NCBI GenBank assembly: GCA_942490535.1
Contig: CALNXQ010000004.1
Location: forward strand, 372,001-436,000
DNA length: 64,000 nucleotides
Reading direction: 5' to 3'
DNA from: JAEINY01 sp942490535
Lineage (GTDB): Bacteria > Bacteroidota > Bacteroidia > Bacteroidales > Marinilabiliaceae
The position numbers and the translations under genes were made by a program. How positions within the stretch are numbered: position 1 is the first letter of the stretch; every line of letters begins with the position of its first letter. Shown in pieces: positions 16,515 through 23,983 of this stretch. The notes beneath the pieces were generated by a model. That model saw only the letters and a list, made by a program, of their open reading frames with translations, searched no databases and had not been told where the DNA came from.

Positions 16515-17018
16515 ATGAAGAAAACAGCTATATTTTACGGAAGCACCACGGGCAATACACAAGCGGTGGCGGAATCGATCAATCGTTACCTGGATAATCA
16601 GGCCGCGATATTGAATGTTGAAAATGCAACGGTTGAAGATCTGGAAGCCTATGAATGCCTGTTTTTAGGTACCAGCACATGGGGGCTCGGTGATCTTCAG
16701 GATGATTGGGAAGGATTTATTTCTGATTTGAAAGCGGCCAATTTGCAGGGTAAAAAGGTAGCATTATTTGGTTTCGGCGATGCTGAATCGTACGGGGATA
16801 CGTTTGTGGATGGGATGGGAGCCATCTATCATGCCATAGCAGACAAGGGCTGCGAAGTGATTGGCAAGGTTTCGGTGGAAAATTACCTGTTTGAGGCTTC
16901 TACAGCTGTCATTGAAGCACAATTTGTGGGTTTGCCATTGGATGAGGACAATGAGAGCGACCAAACGCAAGAGCGCATTTCAGCCTGGCTAAAGAGTATG
17001 CGTTCCCACCTGGATTAG
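16515..17018 (+). CDS. fldA: flavodoxin (long-chain)
   Basis: 167 residues, the size of long-chain flavodoxins, which carry an extra loop in strand 5. The FMN phosphate loop is FYGSTTGNTQAVAESI (residues 8-23); the isoalloxazine loops are LGTSTWGLGDLQDDWE (Trp near residue 57) and GFGDAESYGDTFVDGM. It is a cytoplasmic one-electron carrier that replaces ferredoxin when iron is short and can serve pyruvate:ferredoxin-type enzymes in anaerobes. It has its own promoter and forms an operon with the DUF2023 gene 70 bases downstream. No Fur box was identified with confidence. Confidence 0.93.
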   Translation: MKKTAIFYGSTTGNTQAVAESINRYLDNQAAILNVENATVEDLEAYECLFLGTSTWGLGDLQDDWEGFISDLKAANLQGKKVALFGFGDAESYGDTFVDGMGAIYHAIADKGCEVIGKVSVENYLFEASTAVIEAQFVGLPLDEDNESDQTQERISAWLKSMRSHLD

Positions 17019-17087
17019 CATCATGAAACTTGGCACTTAACCATTTTTGTTTGATTAGAACAAGGAATACATACTAGTAAAACGGGC

Positions 17088-17435
17088 ATGAAAGTATTTT
17101 ATCACCATGTTTATGAATATAAAAAGGGATTACGGAACCTTATTTTACATACCATGCAGGCTGCAGATGTGGAATCCGCGATCCGAAAGCTTGAGTCCAA
17201 CACGATTCATTACCTCGTGCAGCCAGTGACCAGTGAAAAGGTCAATATCTTTTTTGGTGCTGCCGAGTGCGTTGAGGTGATTCGTTGTTTTTGTCATAAA
17301 AAATTGAATGAACTCACTCCGGAGGAGGATTTTATCCTGGGAACGCTCTTGGGATATAATCAGGTGGTGCAGTGTGCCCGCTATTTAAAGAATAAGCAAG
17401 GGGTATCTTTGATGCACCTGAAGAAAGTTTCCTAA
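17088..17435 (+). CDS. DUF2023 family protein
   Basis: 115 residues, full length. It starts MKVFYHHVYEYKKGLRNLIL and contains VNIFFGAAECVEVIRCF with the single-domain pattern of DUF2023. In Bacteroidota this family is repeatedly found directly behind a flavodoxin gene, as here, and is thought to act with it; the mechanism is unknown. Cytoplasmic, no membrane segment. The gene is followed by a strong terminator at 17572-17611. Confidence 0.8.
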   Translation: MKVFYHHVYEYKKGLRNLILHTMQAADVESAIRKLESNTIHYLVQPVTSEKVNIFFGAAECVEVIRCFCHKKLNELTPEEDFILGTLLGYNQVVQCARYLKNKQGVSLMHLKKVS

Positions 17436-17571
17436 ACGTAGGTAGTTGTCACACCGGTTCATTGAGTCTGTTTCCGGTGGTTTATCGCAGTGATAGAGGG
17501 TGAGCAAATGCGTTTGATAGTATTTGAACTACCCGATCACAATCGGTAAAAACATGTAATTGGTTATATGC

Positions 17572-17611
17572 GCCCTGCAATCTTTCAGCCATAAGATTGC
17601 AGGGCTTTTTT
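17572..17611 (+). terminator. strong terminator of the flavodoxin operon
   Basis: Perfect 13-bp stem GCCCTGCAATCTT / AAGATTGCAGGGC, 8-base loop, followed by TTTTTT. Confidence 0.9.
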
Positions 17612-17655
17612 CGGGATTATGAGTGAATTGGGGGACTTGCTGCAAACGTGTAGGT

Positions 17656-17845
17656 CTTTGCAGGCACATCTGTCGTCTTTGCAATAAGGGGAGGCCCCTT
17701 TGCAGGCAGCTGCCTATCCTTTTGCAGTGAGCTGACCGGTCTTTGCACTTTCAGGAGCAATCATTACAGTATAATGAGCGGCCTGTGCAGTAAAATATCC
17801 AATTATTGCAGTGGTATGATGGATCTTTGCAGGTTTATAAATGAA
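17656..17845. repeat. 21-bp phased TTTGCA array between convergent units
   Basis: Nine degenerate units, each opening with CTTTGCA or a close variant. The GCA (once ACA) triplets begin at 17660, 17681, 17702, 17724, 17745, 17766, 17787, 17808 and 17829: steps of 21 with one step of 22. The 14 bases between anchors show no conservation. The array sits exactly between the flavodoxin-operon terminator and the tRNA terminator. It is not a CRISPR (anchors only 7 bases, no uniform spacers) and not a normal promoter row, because the TA of TAnnTTTG is absent from most units. Confidence 0.75.
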
Positions 17846-17876
17846 AAAAACCATCCAAAATCAATTGGATGGTTTT
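17844..17876 (-). terminator. terminator of the tRNA pair
   Basis: 11-bp perfect stem AAAACCATCCA / TGGATGGTTTT with an 8-base loop; on the minus strand it is followed by seven T. It is 6 bases past the 3' end of tRNA-Gly. Confidence 0.8.
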
Positions 17877-17881
17877 CAATG

Positions 17882-17954
17882 AGCGGGAGACGAGGCTCAA
17901 ACTCGCGACCCTCAGCTTGGAAGGCTGATGCTCTATCAACTGAGCTACTCCCGC
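17882..17954 (-). tRNA. tRNA-Gly, anticodon TCC
   Basis: 73 nt. On the minus strand the 7-bp acceptor stem GCGGGAG / CTCCCGC closes the cloverleaf with U as discriminator; the D arm contains AGCTCAGTTGATAGAGC, the anticodon loop CTTCCAA (TCC) and the T arm GGGTCGCGAGTTTGAGCC. The CCA end is not encoded. It decodes GGA/GGG. It lies 45 bases behind tRNA-Tyr and shares its promoter and terminator. Confidence 0.95.
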
Positions 17955-17999
17955 ATGGTTTTCATAATTTAAGTCAAATAATCCTTATTATTTGAAGTG

Positions 18000-18082
18000 T
18001 GGGGAGAGCAGGATTCGAACCTACGAAGTCGTAAGACAGCGGAGTTACAGTCCGCCCCAGTTGGCCACTTTGGTATCTCCCC
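18000..18082 (-). tRNA. tRNA-Tyr, anticodon GTA
   Basis: 83 nt with the long variable arm of bacterial tRNA-Tyr. The acceptor stem is GGGGAGA / TCTCCCC with A as discriminator; the anticodon loop is CTGTAAC (GTA) and the T arm GTAGGTTCGAATCCTGC. The CCA end is not encoded. First gene of a two-tRNA unit on the minus strand. Confidence 0.95.
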
Positions 18083-18092
18083 AACAGTGCTG

Positions 18093-18122
18093 CAAATATA
18101 GCACTATTTTTTCAACGACCAA
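18093..18122 (-). promoter_or_regulatory. promoter of the tRNA-Tyr/tRNA-Gly unit
   Basis: On the minus strand: TTG (18122-18120), 19-base spacer, TATATTTG (18100-18093). The start of transcription is expected near 18086, just before the 5' end of tRNA-Tyr at 18082. The -33 element lies inside the last codons of ribH. Confidence 0.7.
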
Positions 18123-18598
18123 GCCAGGGCCACCATTTTAATGGCGGTTACAGCACCTTCGTCGCCTTTATTACCATGCTTTCCACCTGCCCGATCTTTG
18201 GCTTGCTGCATGTTAAGTGTAGTTAACAATCCAAAGATAAAAGGGATATTATATTGTAAATTTAAATGGGTGATTCCCTGCGTCACGCCTTGGCACACAA
18301 AATCGAAGTGCGGCGTGTCCCCTTGAATCACGCATCCCAAAGTAATCACGGCATCCACATCGGTCATTTGAGCCAGATACCTGGCGCCGGCTGTTAACTC
18401 AAAGCTACCAGGGACATACTTTTTAACAATGTTGTCTGCCTTGGCACCATGCTTGATCAAGGTATTGTAAGCGCCTTCATAAAGGGCTTCAGTGATTTCT
18501 GTATTCCATTCCGAAACCACAATCCCAAATTTCATGTCCACGGCAGAAGGCACATCTGCTATATTGTAATCCGATAAATTTTTAAGACTTGTTGCCAT
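18104..18598 (-). CDS. ribH: 6,7-dimethyl-8-ribityllumazine synthase
   Basis: 164 residues from ATG 18598 (MATSLKNLSDYNIADVP). The frame continues upstream to 18649, but that extension runs through the terminator of the previous gene, so it is rejected. Substrate and phosphate contacts of lumazine synthase are visible: SEWNTEITEAL (Trp near residue 33), VPGSFELTAGARYL, TLGCVIQGDTPHFDFVC with the catalytic His, and FGLLTTLNMQQAKDRAG. It joins the ribityl pyrimidine with dihydroxybutanone phosphate in riboflavin synthesis and forms 60-mer or pentamer shells in the cytoplasm. No FMN riboswitch is seen in front. The partner rib genes are not in the window. Confidence 0.95.
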   Translation of the reverse strand: MATSLKNLSDYNIADVPSAVDMKFGIVVSEWNTEITEALYEGAYNTLIKHGAKADNIVKKYVPGSFELTAGARYLAQMTDVDAVITLGCVIQGDTPHFDFVCQGVTQGITHLNLQYNIPFIFGLLTTLNMQQAKDRAGGKHGNKGDEGAVTAIKMVALAWSLKK

Positions 18599-18614
18599 AA
18601 CGTTCGTTTTTTGC

Positions 18615-18654
18615 AAAAATAAAAGAGGTTGCCCAATCTTACAAGGCAACCTCT
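18615..18654 (-). terminator. terminator between the TPR gene and ribH
   Basis: 10-bp perfect stem AGAGGTTGCC / GGCAACCTCT with an 11-base loop; on the minus strand it is followed by TTTTATTTTTG. It sits 23 bases behind the TPR gene stop. Confidence 0.75.
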
Positions 18655-18676
18655 CATTATATCTTATATAAACTGA

Positions 18677-19366
18677 TTATTTATTCAATTGCAGTTTTGC
18701 TCTGGTCAGGTATTTATCAATCTGACGGGCTTCCGTACTGTTTTGATACTGTTCTTTAATGGCTGTGTAGGCTTTAACAGCTGCTTCTTGATTACCGGCA
18801 GTTTCATACATCAAGCCTAACTTCATCAGGTAAACAGGTGTTGTCAACTCGTTATCAAAAGCAGTGGCTTTCTTATACTGACTGATGGCGTTGTCGTTTT
18901 GGCCCAATTCACTATAAGCATCACCCAAGGCACCTGCAGCAGTCGCAGCGATCATCTCTTCACTGGTTGAGAACGAACTCAAATAATCAGCAGCTTCCTG
19001 GAAGTTACCCAATTGTAAATTACAAATACCGGCATAGTATTTTGATAATTCACCCACACTGGTCGATCCGAACTCGTCAATAATATCGGCAAAACCAAGA
19101 TTCATGCCGTCACCATTTAAAGCCAGTTTAAAACTATCTTTTTCAAAATACTGTTGAGCATAGAAAACTTGCTCCTGGGCATTCTTTTCCATGGGTTGGA
19201 AATAAAACTTTTTTGTTCCCCAGTAACCAGCTACCAAAACAACCACCACTAACAAACCCATCATCAAACGGTTCTGGTTATCTTCGATGAATTGCTCACT
19301 TCTACTTAGCGCATTTTCTACATTCTCGAAACTATCTTCTTTATGAATCTCTTTTTGCTTTGACAT
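18677..19366 (-). CDS. membrane-anchored tetratricopeptide-repeat protein (YfgM-like)
   Basis: 229 residues. A charged N-terminus (MSKQKEIHKEDSFENVENAL) precedes one membrane helix (about 35-53, LMMGLLVVVVLVAGYWGTK), giving a type II topology with the rest outside. TPR-like helix pairs follow: AQEQVFYAQQYFEKDSFKLAL, GELSKYYAGICNLQLGNFQEAADYL, AGALGDAYSELGQNDNAISQYKKAT and YLMKLGLMYETAGNQEAAVKAY. This is the YfgM-like layout; in other bacteria such proteins help the Sec translocon and periplasmic chaperones. The function here is inferred. A -7-like element TACATTTG lies on the minus strand at 19399-19392. Confidence 0.8.
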   Translation of the reverse strand: MSKQKEIHKEDSFENVENALSRSEQFIEDNQNRLMMGLLVVVVLVAGYWGTKKFYFQPMEKNAQEQVFYAQQYFEKDSFKLALNGDGMNLGFADIIDEFGSTSVGELSKYYAGICNLQLGNFQEAADYLSSFSTSEEMIAATAAGALGDAYSELGQNDNAISQYKKATAFDNELTTPVYLMKLGLMYETAGNQEAAVKAYTAIKEQYQNSTEARQIDKYLTRAKLQLNK

Positions 19367-19545
19367 ATTCTTCTAAATTTTATTCGAAACGCAAATGTAA
19401 TTGTTTTAACAAAAAATAAAAATACAGTACATGTTTTTTGGACTGTGCAGACAAAAATAACAAAAGGATTGCTCTAAAAAATATTTGCCCCGATTTTATT
19501 TTCAGTCCCGATGTGTTGACTACTTTTGTCAAAAAAACAAGGTAT

Positions 19546-20652
19546 ATGTATTTGAAGCATCTTCATCTCATCAATTTTAAAAACATTCTGCAAACAGAGC
19601 TGGATTTCCTGCCAGGCATCAATTGTTTTGTAGGTGAGAATGGTGCAGGTAAAACCAACGTGTTGGATGCTTTATATTACCTATCCTTTTGCAAGAGTTA
19701 TTTTAATCCCATTGATAGTCAGAATGTGAATCATGAGCAGGATTTTTTTGTGATTCAAGGGGTTTATGACCGAATGGCCGATCAGGAACACATTTATTGT
19801 GGGTTGAAACGGTCACAAAAGAAACAGTTTAAGCGCAATAAGAAGGAGTATCCCAAATTAGCCGATCACATTGGTTTATTGCCATTAGTGATGATATCAC
19901 CAGCTGATGAACAGTTGATTAACGACGGGAGCGAGCAACGTCGGAAGTACATTGATGGAGTTATATCGCAATACGACCGGAGTTACCTGGATGATTTATT
20001 GCGGTATAACCGGGCTTTGTTGCAGCGCAATGTAACGTTGAAGAATTTGAAGGAGCGGAGTAGCCGTGATTATTCCATGTTGGAATTGTGGGATGATCAG
20101 CTGGATCAACTGGCTCAACGCATTTATACCAAACGGGTGGAGTTTATCAATGAGTTGGTGCCTGTTTTTCAGGATTATTACGCGTATATCTCCGAAGGCA
20201 AGGAAGAAATTGCACTACAGTATAAGTCCCATTTGCAGGATGGATCTTTAAAAGATCAGTTAATGGAAGTGCGTGCCAAGGATTTAGCCTTGGGTTATAC
20301 TACCAAAGGCATTCATAAGGATGACCTGGAATTATTGTTGAGTGGTTATTCCATAAAAAAGACGGCTTCTCAAGGCCAGAAAAAAACCTTTTTAATTGCC
20401 TTGAAGCTGGCTCAGTATGAATTCATTAAACGGCATAATGGCTTAAAACCGATATTACTGCTGGACGATATTTTTGATAAGCTGGATACCCGGCGCAGCA
20501 GTCAGTTGCTACAATTAGTAGCCGAGGATAAATTCAATCAGATCTTTATCACCGATACTAAAAAAGAGTATTTAATGAATATCTTGAGTACAACGGGTAA
20601 GCCGTTTCGTATTTTTCAGGTGTGTGCCGGTGAAGTTAAAGTAACAGAGTAA
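19546..20652 (+). CDS. recF: DNA replication and repair protein RecF
   Basis: 368 residues from ATG 19546 (MYLKHLHLINFKNILQTELDF), the normal RecF start; a longer frame to 19438 would begin upstream of the likely promoter (TACTTTTG 19521-19528). Walker A is GENGAGKTN (about residues 30-38), the ABC-type signature region is TASQGQKKTFLIALKLAQYE, and Walker B is PILLLDDIFDKLD. RecF binds ATP and gapped DNA and loads RecA with RecO and RecR. It is 17 bases upstream of a DUF721 gene, an arrangement widespread near replication genes, although dnaA and dnaN are not in this window. Confidence 0.95.
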   Translation: MYLKHLHLINFKNILQTELDFLPGINCFVGENGAGKTNVLDALYYLSFCKSYFNPIDSQNVNHEQDFFVIQGVYDRMADQEHIYCGLKRSQKKQFKRNKKEYPKLADHIGLLPLVMISPADEQLINDGSEQRRKYIDGVISQYDRSYLDDLLRYNRALLQRNVTLKNLKERSSRDYSMLELWDDQLDQLAQRIYTKRVEFINELVPVFQDYYAYISEGKEEIALQYKSHLQDGSLKDQLMEVRAKDLALGYTTKGIHKDDLELLLSGYSIKKTASQGQKKTFLIALKLAQYEFIKRHNGLKPILLLDDIFDKLDTRRSSQLLQLVAEDKFNQIFITDTKKEYLMNILSTTGKPFRIFQVCAGEVKVTE

Positions 20653-20669
20653 TTTAAAAAGATTTAGTC

Positions 20670-20960
20670 ATGCGGAAAAAAGATACACAAGCCATTGGTG
20701 ATGTGCTCAAGGAGCTTCTGAAAAAACAGCGTCTGAATCGGGGATTACTTGAAAATCGGGCGGTTCACTATTGGGGGAAGGTATTGGGCGAATCAGTAGC
20801 TAAAGCGACCCGTCACATATTTATTAAAAATGGGGTGTTGTTTGTGGAATTGACTTCTAGCGTACTGCGCAATGAATTGATGATGTGGAAAGATAAAATT
20901 ATCATTAATTTGAATGCGGCCTTAGGCGAAGACATTGTGAAGGACATTGTTTTCAGGTAA
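20670..20960 (+). CDS. DUF721 (DciA-like) protein
   Basis: 96 residues. The family pattern WGKVLGESVAKATRHIFIKNGVLFVELTSSVLRNELMMWK fills most of the protein; the FVELTSSVLRNEL strand-helix is the diagnostic part. DUF721 includes DciA, the helicase operator that replaces DnaC in most bacteria, so a role in replication start or repair is likely. The protein is short, essentially the KH-like core. It lies in one operon with recF. A short imperfect inverted repeat at 20966-20987 follows. Confidence 0.85.
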   Translation: MRKKDTQAIGDVLKELLKKQRLNRGLLENRAVHYWGKVLGESVAKATRHIFIKNGVLFVELTSSVLRNELMMWKDKIIINLNAALGEDIVKDIVFR

Positions 20961-21045
20961 AAAAAACCGCTGCATATATGCAACGGTCAGTTAACTATAG
21001 AAAATCAGTTTATTGTCTTTTACACTTTCTACTTTGTCCTTGTAA

Positions 21046-21477
21046 TTAAGGATGTTTCTCTAAATATTCTTTCTTACTGAAGAAAAAGCTGCATTCCCGT
21101 TCAGCACTTTCATCGCTGTCGGAGCCGTGTATGGCATTGTGCGACAAACTTTCGGCAAATAATTTACGAATGGTCCCATCTTTCGCTTGCAAAGGGTCGG
21201 TGCTGCCAATTAATTTACGAAAATCTTCCACGGCATTTTCTTTTAAAAGAATGGCGGCTACAATCGGTCCTGACGACATAAAATGTACTAACTCGGGGAA
21301 AAACGGTTTGCCATTGTGCTCTGCATAAAACTCTTCAGCTTCTTCTTCAGTCATTTTCACCGATTTGATGGCTGAAATTCTAAAGCCATCGCCTTCAATC
21401 ATGTTAAAAATTGCGCCGATGTGTCTCTTATGAACGGCTCCTGGCTTAATCATAGTAAGTGTTTTTATTCCTGCCAT
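21046..21477 (-). CDS. ndk: nucleoside diphosphate kinase
   Basis: 143 residues, full length. It opens TLTMIKPGAVHKRHIGAIFNMI and contains the phosphate-transfer motif SHNAIHGSDS with the catalytic His (about residue 116) and ESAERECSFFF downstream. It moves the gamma phosphate between nucleoside triphosphates and diphosphates and balances the dNTP pool. Convergent with the recF-DUF721 operon and divergent from nrnA; the shared upstream region is 109 bases. Confidence 0.95.
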   Translation of the reverse strand: MAGIKTLTMIKPGAVHKRHIGAIFNMIEGDGFRISAIKSVKMTEEEAEEFYAEHNGKPFFPELVHFMSSGPIVAAILLKENAVEDFRKLIGSTDPLQAKDGTIRKLFAESLSHNAIHGSDSDESAERECSFFFSKKEYLEKHP

Positions 21478-21554
21478 AAGTCTTAGAATTTTAGATTATG
21501 TGGTTAAAATAATTATTTTTTATAAACCTAAAAAATGAAAACCTCTTTTTTAAC

Positions 21555-21562
21555 TATCTTTG
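21555..21562 (+). promoter_or_regulatory. -7 promoter element of nrnA
   Basis: TATCTTTG followed by C, the most common form of the Bacteroidota -7 box. No good TTG lies at the expected -33 position. The box rules out the TTG codon at 21560 as the gene start, since it lies within the box itself. Confidence 0.6.
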
Positions 21563-21586
21563 CTGTTAATCAAAAACGAAATAAGC

Positions 21587-22603
21587 GTGATAAACGATAA
21601 AACAGCAATTAATTCATTTAAAACATACGTACACAACGCGCAAAGAGTGGTAATTGTTCCACATAATAATCCGGATGGGGATGCTTTAGGGGCTGCTCTG
21701 GCCTTATGCAATGTGCTTACCAACATGCAGAAAGATGCGGTGGTGATTTCGCCCAATGCCTTTCCCGATTTTCTGATGTGGATGCATGGCGCCGATCAAG
21801 TCGTGGTATTTGAACGAAACCGTAAAAAAGCCAAACAGTTAGTGGGTGACGCCGATTTGGCTATTTTAGTTGATTTCAATGCCTTGTCGCGGATGAAAAA
21901 CATGCAGCATATTTTTGATGGGGTGGATACGCCACGTATTATGATTGACCATCATCCCTATCCGGAAGCAGAGACGGCTCAGGTTCAGATTAGCGTGCCT
22001 GAAGCGTCTTCCACCTGCGAGTTATTATATAATGTATTGGATGCGGCCGGTTTCTCAAGTCATATCACCCGGGAAGCCGCTGAATGCATCTATTCCGGCA
22101 TCATGACCGATACCGGATCATTGAATTACAATTCAGGCCGTCCGGAGACGTATTTAACGGTGGCTGAATTATTGCGCATGGGCATTGATAAGGATCGTAT
22201 TCACCACCTGATTTTTCACAATAATTCCTTTGATCGCATGCGTTTGTTAGGGCATGCCCTGGGAGAGAAGATGGTGCTGATGCCCGAGTTGAAAGCAGCC
22301 TACATCTATTTAAGTAATGAGGAGTTACAGCAGTTTAATTTTAAGCCTGGGGATACGGAAGGTTTTGTAAATCAGGCTTTATGGATTGAAGGGGTAGATG
22401 TGTCCGCACTGTTTACCGAGAAGGATGATCTGGTGAAAATTTCGTTTCGTTCGCGAGGTGACTTTCCGGTGAATAAATTCAGCGAGAAATATTTTAAAGG
22501 CGGAGGGCATTTAAATGCTGCCGGTGGTGAATCCCGCTTATCATTGAGTAAGGCAGTGGAGCGCTTTCAATCGAAATTGAAAGAATTTAGAACGGATCTG
22601 TGA
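21587..22603 (+). CDS. nrnA: DHH-family phosphoesterase, NrnA-type oligoribonuclease / pAp phosphatase
   Basis: 338 residues from GTG 21587 (VINDKTAINSFKTY); the upstream TTG at 21560 lies in the promoter box. The DHH domain shows IVPHNNPDGDALGAALAL (motif I), AILVDFNALSR, MIDHHPYPEA (DHH) and YSGIMTDTGSLNY. The DHHA1 domain ends with FKGGGHLNAAGGESRLSL. NrnA proteins degrade 2-5 nt RNA and dephosphorylate pAp in the cytoplasm, replacing Orn. The next gene overlaps the stop or follows within 10 bases, so the two are in one operon. Confidence 0.88.
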   Translation: MINDKTAINSFKTYVHNAQRVVIVPHNNPDGDALGAALALCNVLTNMQKDAVVISPNAFPDFLMWMHGADQVVVFERNRKKAKQLVGDADLAILVDFNALSRMKNMQHIFDGVDTPRIMIDHHPYPEAETAQVQISVPEASSTCELLYNVLDAAGFSSHITREAAECIYSGIMTDTGSLNYNSGRPETYLTVAELLRMGIDKDRIHHLIFHNNSFDRMRLLGHALGEKMVLMPELKAAYIYLSNEELQQFNFKPGDTEGFVNQALWIEGVDVSALFTEKDDLVKISFRSRGDFPVNKFSEKYFKGGGHLNAAGGESRLSLSKAVERFQSKLKEFRTDL

Positions 22604-22611
22604 AAAATAAC

Positions 22612-23163
22612 ATGAGGATGAAAGTACCCACAAGTCGTTTGGTGATGGTTGCATGGAGTGTCAGCCTTTTATTAATGAGTAGTTGTGGCCAAACGAAATC
22701 GCGTAAAAACCAGCCTGCAATAAGTAAAGAAGAGTTATTGCGGGTTAATCGCACTTTGGTCAATAAAGATGAAACAGTCATTAAGACCTACTTACAGGCC
22801 CGCCATCAAACCATGATTAGGACAAAAACGGGGTTGTGGTATCATCTGGATGAACCTCAAAATCCGCAAAAAGTAAGGAAAGATCAAGTGGTGACCATTC
22901 AATATGAAATTCAGCTATTGGATAGTACTATTTGTTATAGTTCTCGTATCTCTGGCCCTAAAACTTTTATGGTAGGACAGGGTGGCGTAGAGTCTGGCCT
23001 GGAGGAAGGCATCCTCTTGATGGGACTGGGTGATAAAGCGCAGTTTATGATGCCACCACACCTGGCACATGGATTAATTGGTGACAGCGAGAAAATTCCT
23101 GCCCGATCCATTTTATACTATGAAGTAGAAGTGGTTGACGTGAAAGCGTCCGCCGATGAGTAG
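22612..23163 (+). CDS. FKBP-type peptidyl-prolyl isomerase lipoprotein
   Basis: 183 residues from ATG 22612; GTG 22600 would overlap the nrnA stop and is also possible. A signal II sequence ends in LLLMSSC (lipobox). The FKBP domain is about residues 85-180, with VVTIQYEIQLLDSTICYSS, VGQGGVESGLEEGILLMGLGDKAQFMMPPHLAHG and SILYYEVEVVDV. It should speed proline isomerisation of envelope proteins from the periplasmic face. It resembles the GldI-type FKBP lipoproteins of Bacteroidota; equating it with GldI would be guesswork. A second FKBP-like lipoprotein follows. Confidence 0.82.
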   Translation: MRMKVPTSRLVMVAWSVSLLLMSSCGQTKSRKNQPAISKEELLRVNRTLVNKDETVIKTYLQARHQTMIRTKTGLWYHLDEPQNPQKVRKDQVVTIQYEIQLLDSTICYSSRISGPKTFMVGQGGVESGLEEGILLMGLGDKAQFMMPPHLAHGLIGDSEKIPARSILYYEVEVVDVKASADE

Positions 23164-23252
23164 ATTTGCCCTCAAATTTCGATTTGAAGATTAATTAAAA
23201 ATAGTTTTCTTTGTGTGCTGCCTTCTGGTAGTACGATTCAAAATAAGATAAA

Positions 23253-23876
23253 ATGAACAAAACAATACGAAATATCAAAAGGAACGCTTCTTTATTTATC
23301 ATCGCACTGGGTGCATTACTGATCTCTATCGCCAGTTGTAAAAAAACGGAATACAAAAGCCCCCAGGAGTATTTGGATGAAGAGAATGAATTATTAGTAA
23401 GGTATTATGATGAGCTGGTAAATTTAGATGATAAAGGGCAACCAATCAATGACAGCACACGGTTAGAAGTAATGACCGCACAAGCAATTGATACGGTGGA
23501 TCATCGATTTGAATCTGGTATGATGTTGTTTCATACAAAGCAAGGTACAGGGGATTTAATTGGCGCAAATAAAAGTGTGGGTTACCGCTATTCAGCCTAT
23601 CAGGTAGTTGGCAATGACACTATTACTGATGCTATTTTGCGTGAGTCAAACGAATATTCTGTTTCTCCGGTAGTATTCACCACCAAGCCTTTGGTTTATT
23701 CCACATCAGATCTTCAACGTCAGTTAGGTGGTATTCCGGTTGGTGTGAATGAAGCTGTACAGTATATGCGTTTAGGTGGTAAATGTAAAATTATATTGCC
23801 CTCCACCATTAATGGGTATGGTGGTTATTTTAGTGTGCTTATGGAGTTGGAAGTTACTTATATTAATCAAGACTAA
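23253..23876 (+). CDS. lipoprotein with FKBP-like fold (degenerate isomerase)
   Basis: 207 residues. Signal II sequence with lipobox SIASC. The C-terminal part keeps the FKBP outline (VGYRYSAYQVVGNDTITDAI, GGIPVGVNEAVQYMRLGGKCKIILPSTINGYGGYFSVLMELEVTYI) but the active-site aromatic and Asp residues of a true isomerase are largely replaced, so it is probably a structural or chaperone relative. It is next to the FKBP lipoprotein gene, perhaps an old duplication. A strong terminator follows at 23895-23923. Confidence 0.75.
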   Translation: MNKTIRNIKRNASLFIIALGALLISIASCKKTEYKSPQEYLDEENELLVRYYDELVNLDDKGQPINDSTRLEVMTAQAIDTVDHRFESGMMLFHTKQGTGDLIGANKSVGYRYSAYQVVGNDTITDAILRESNEYSVSPVVFTTKPLVYSTSDLQRQLGGIPVGVNEAVQYMRLGGKCKIILPSTINGYGGYFSVLMELEVTYINQD

Positions 23877-23894
23877 ATTCATTTTTATTATAAT

Positions 23895-23923
23895 AAAAAG
23901 GCCATTCATTGAATGGCCTTTTT
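23895..23923 (+). terminator. terminator after the FKBP-like lipoproteins
   Basis: 13-bp perfect stem AAAAAGGCCATTC / GAATGGCCTTTTT, 3-base loop, then more T. Confidence 0.92.
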
Positions 23924-23983
23924 TTTTGTCATCGCACGCAACCATTAAAAGGAACCGGCATCTACTCTAAAATTTGAAACAAT

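Noticed and set aside
17656..17845. CRISPR array as explanation of the 21-bp repeat
   Set aside because: Conserved part is only about 7 bases and no cas gene is present anywhere in the window.
17774..17995. Plus-strand frame of 73 codons
   Set aside because: It runs antisense through tRNA-Gly and its terminator.
18599..18676. FMN riboswitch in front of ribH
   Set aside because: The space holds only the terminator of the upstream TPR gene; none of the conserved RFN blocks is visible.
19438..19545. N-terminal extension of RecF by 36 residues
   Set aside because: The extension is unlike RecF and contains the probable -7 box.
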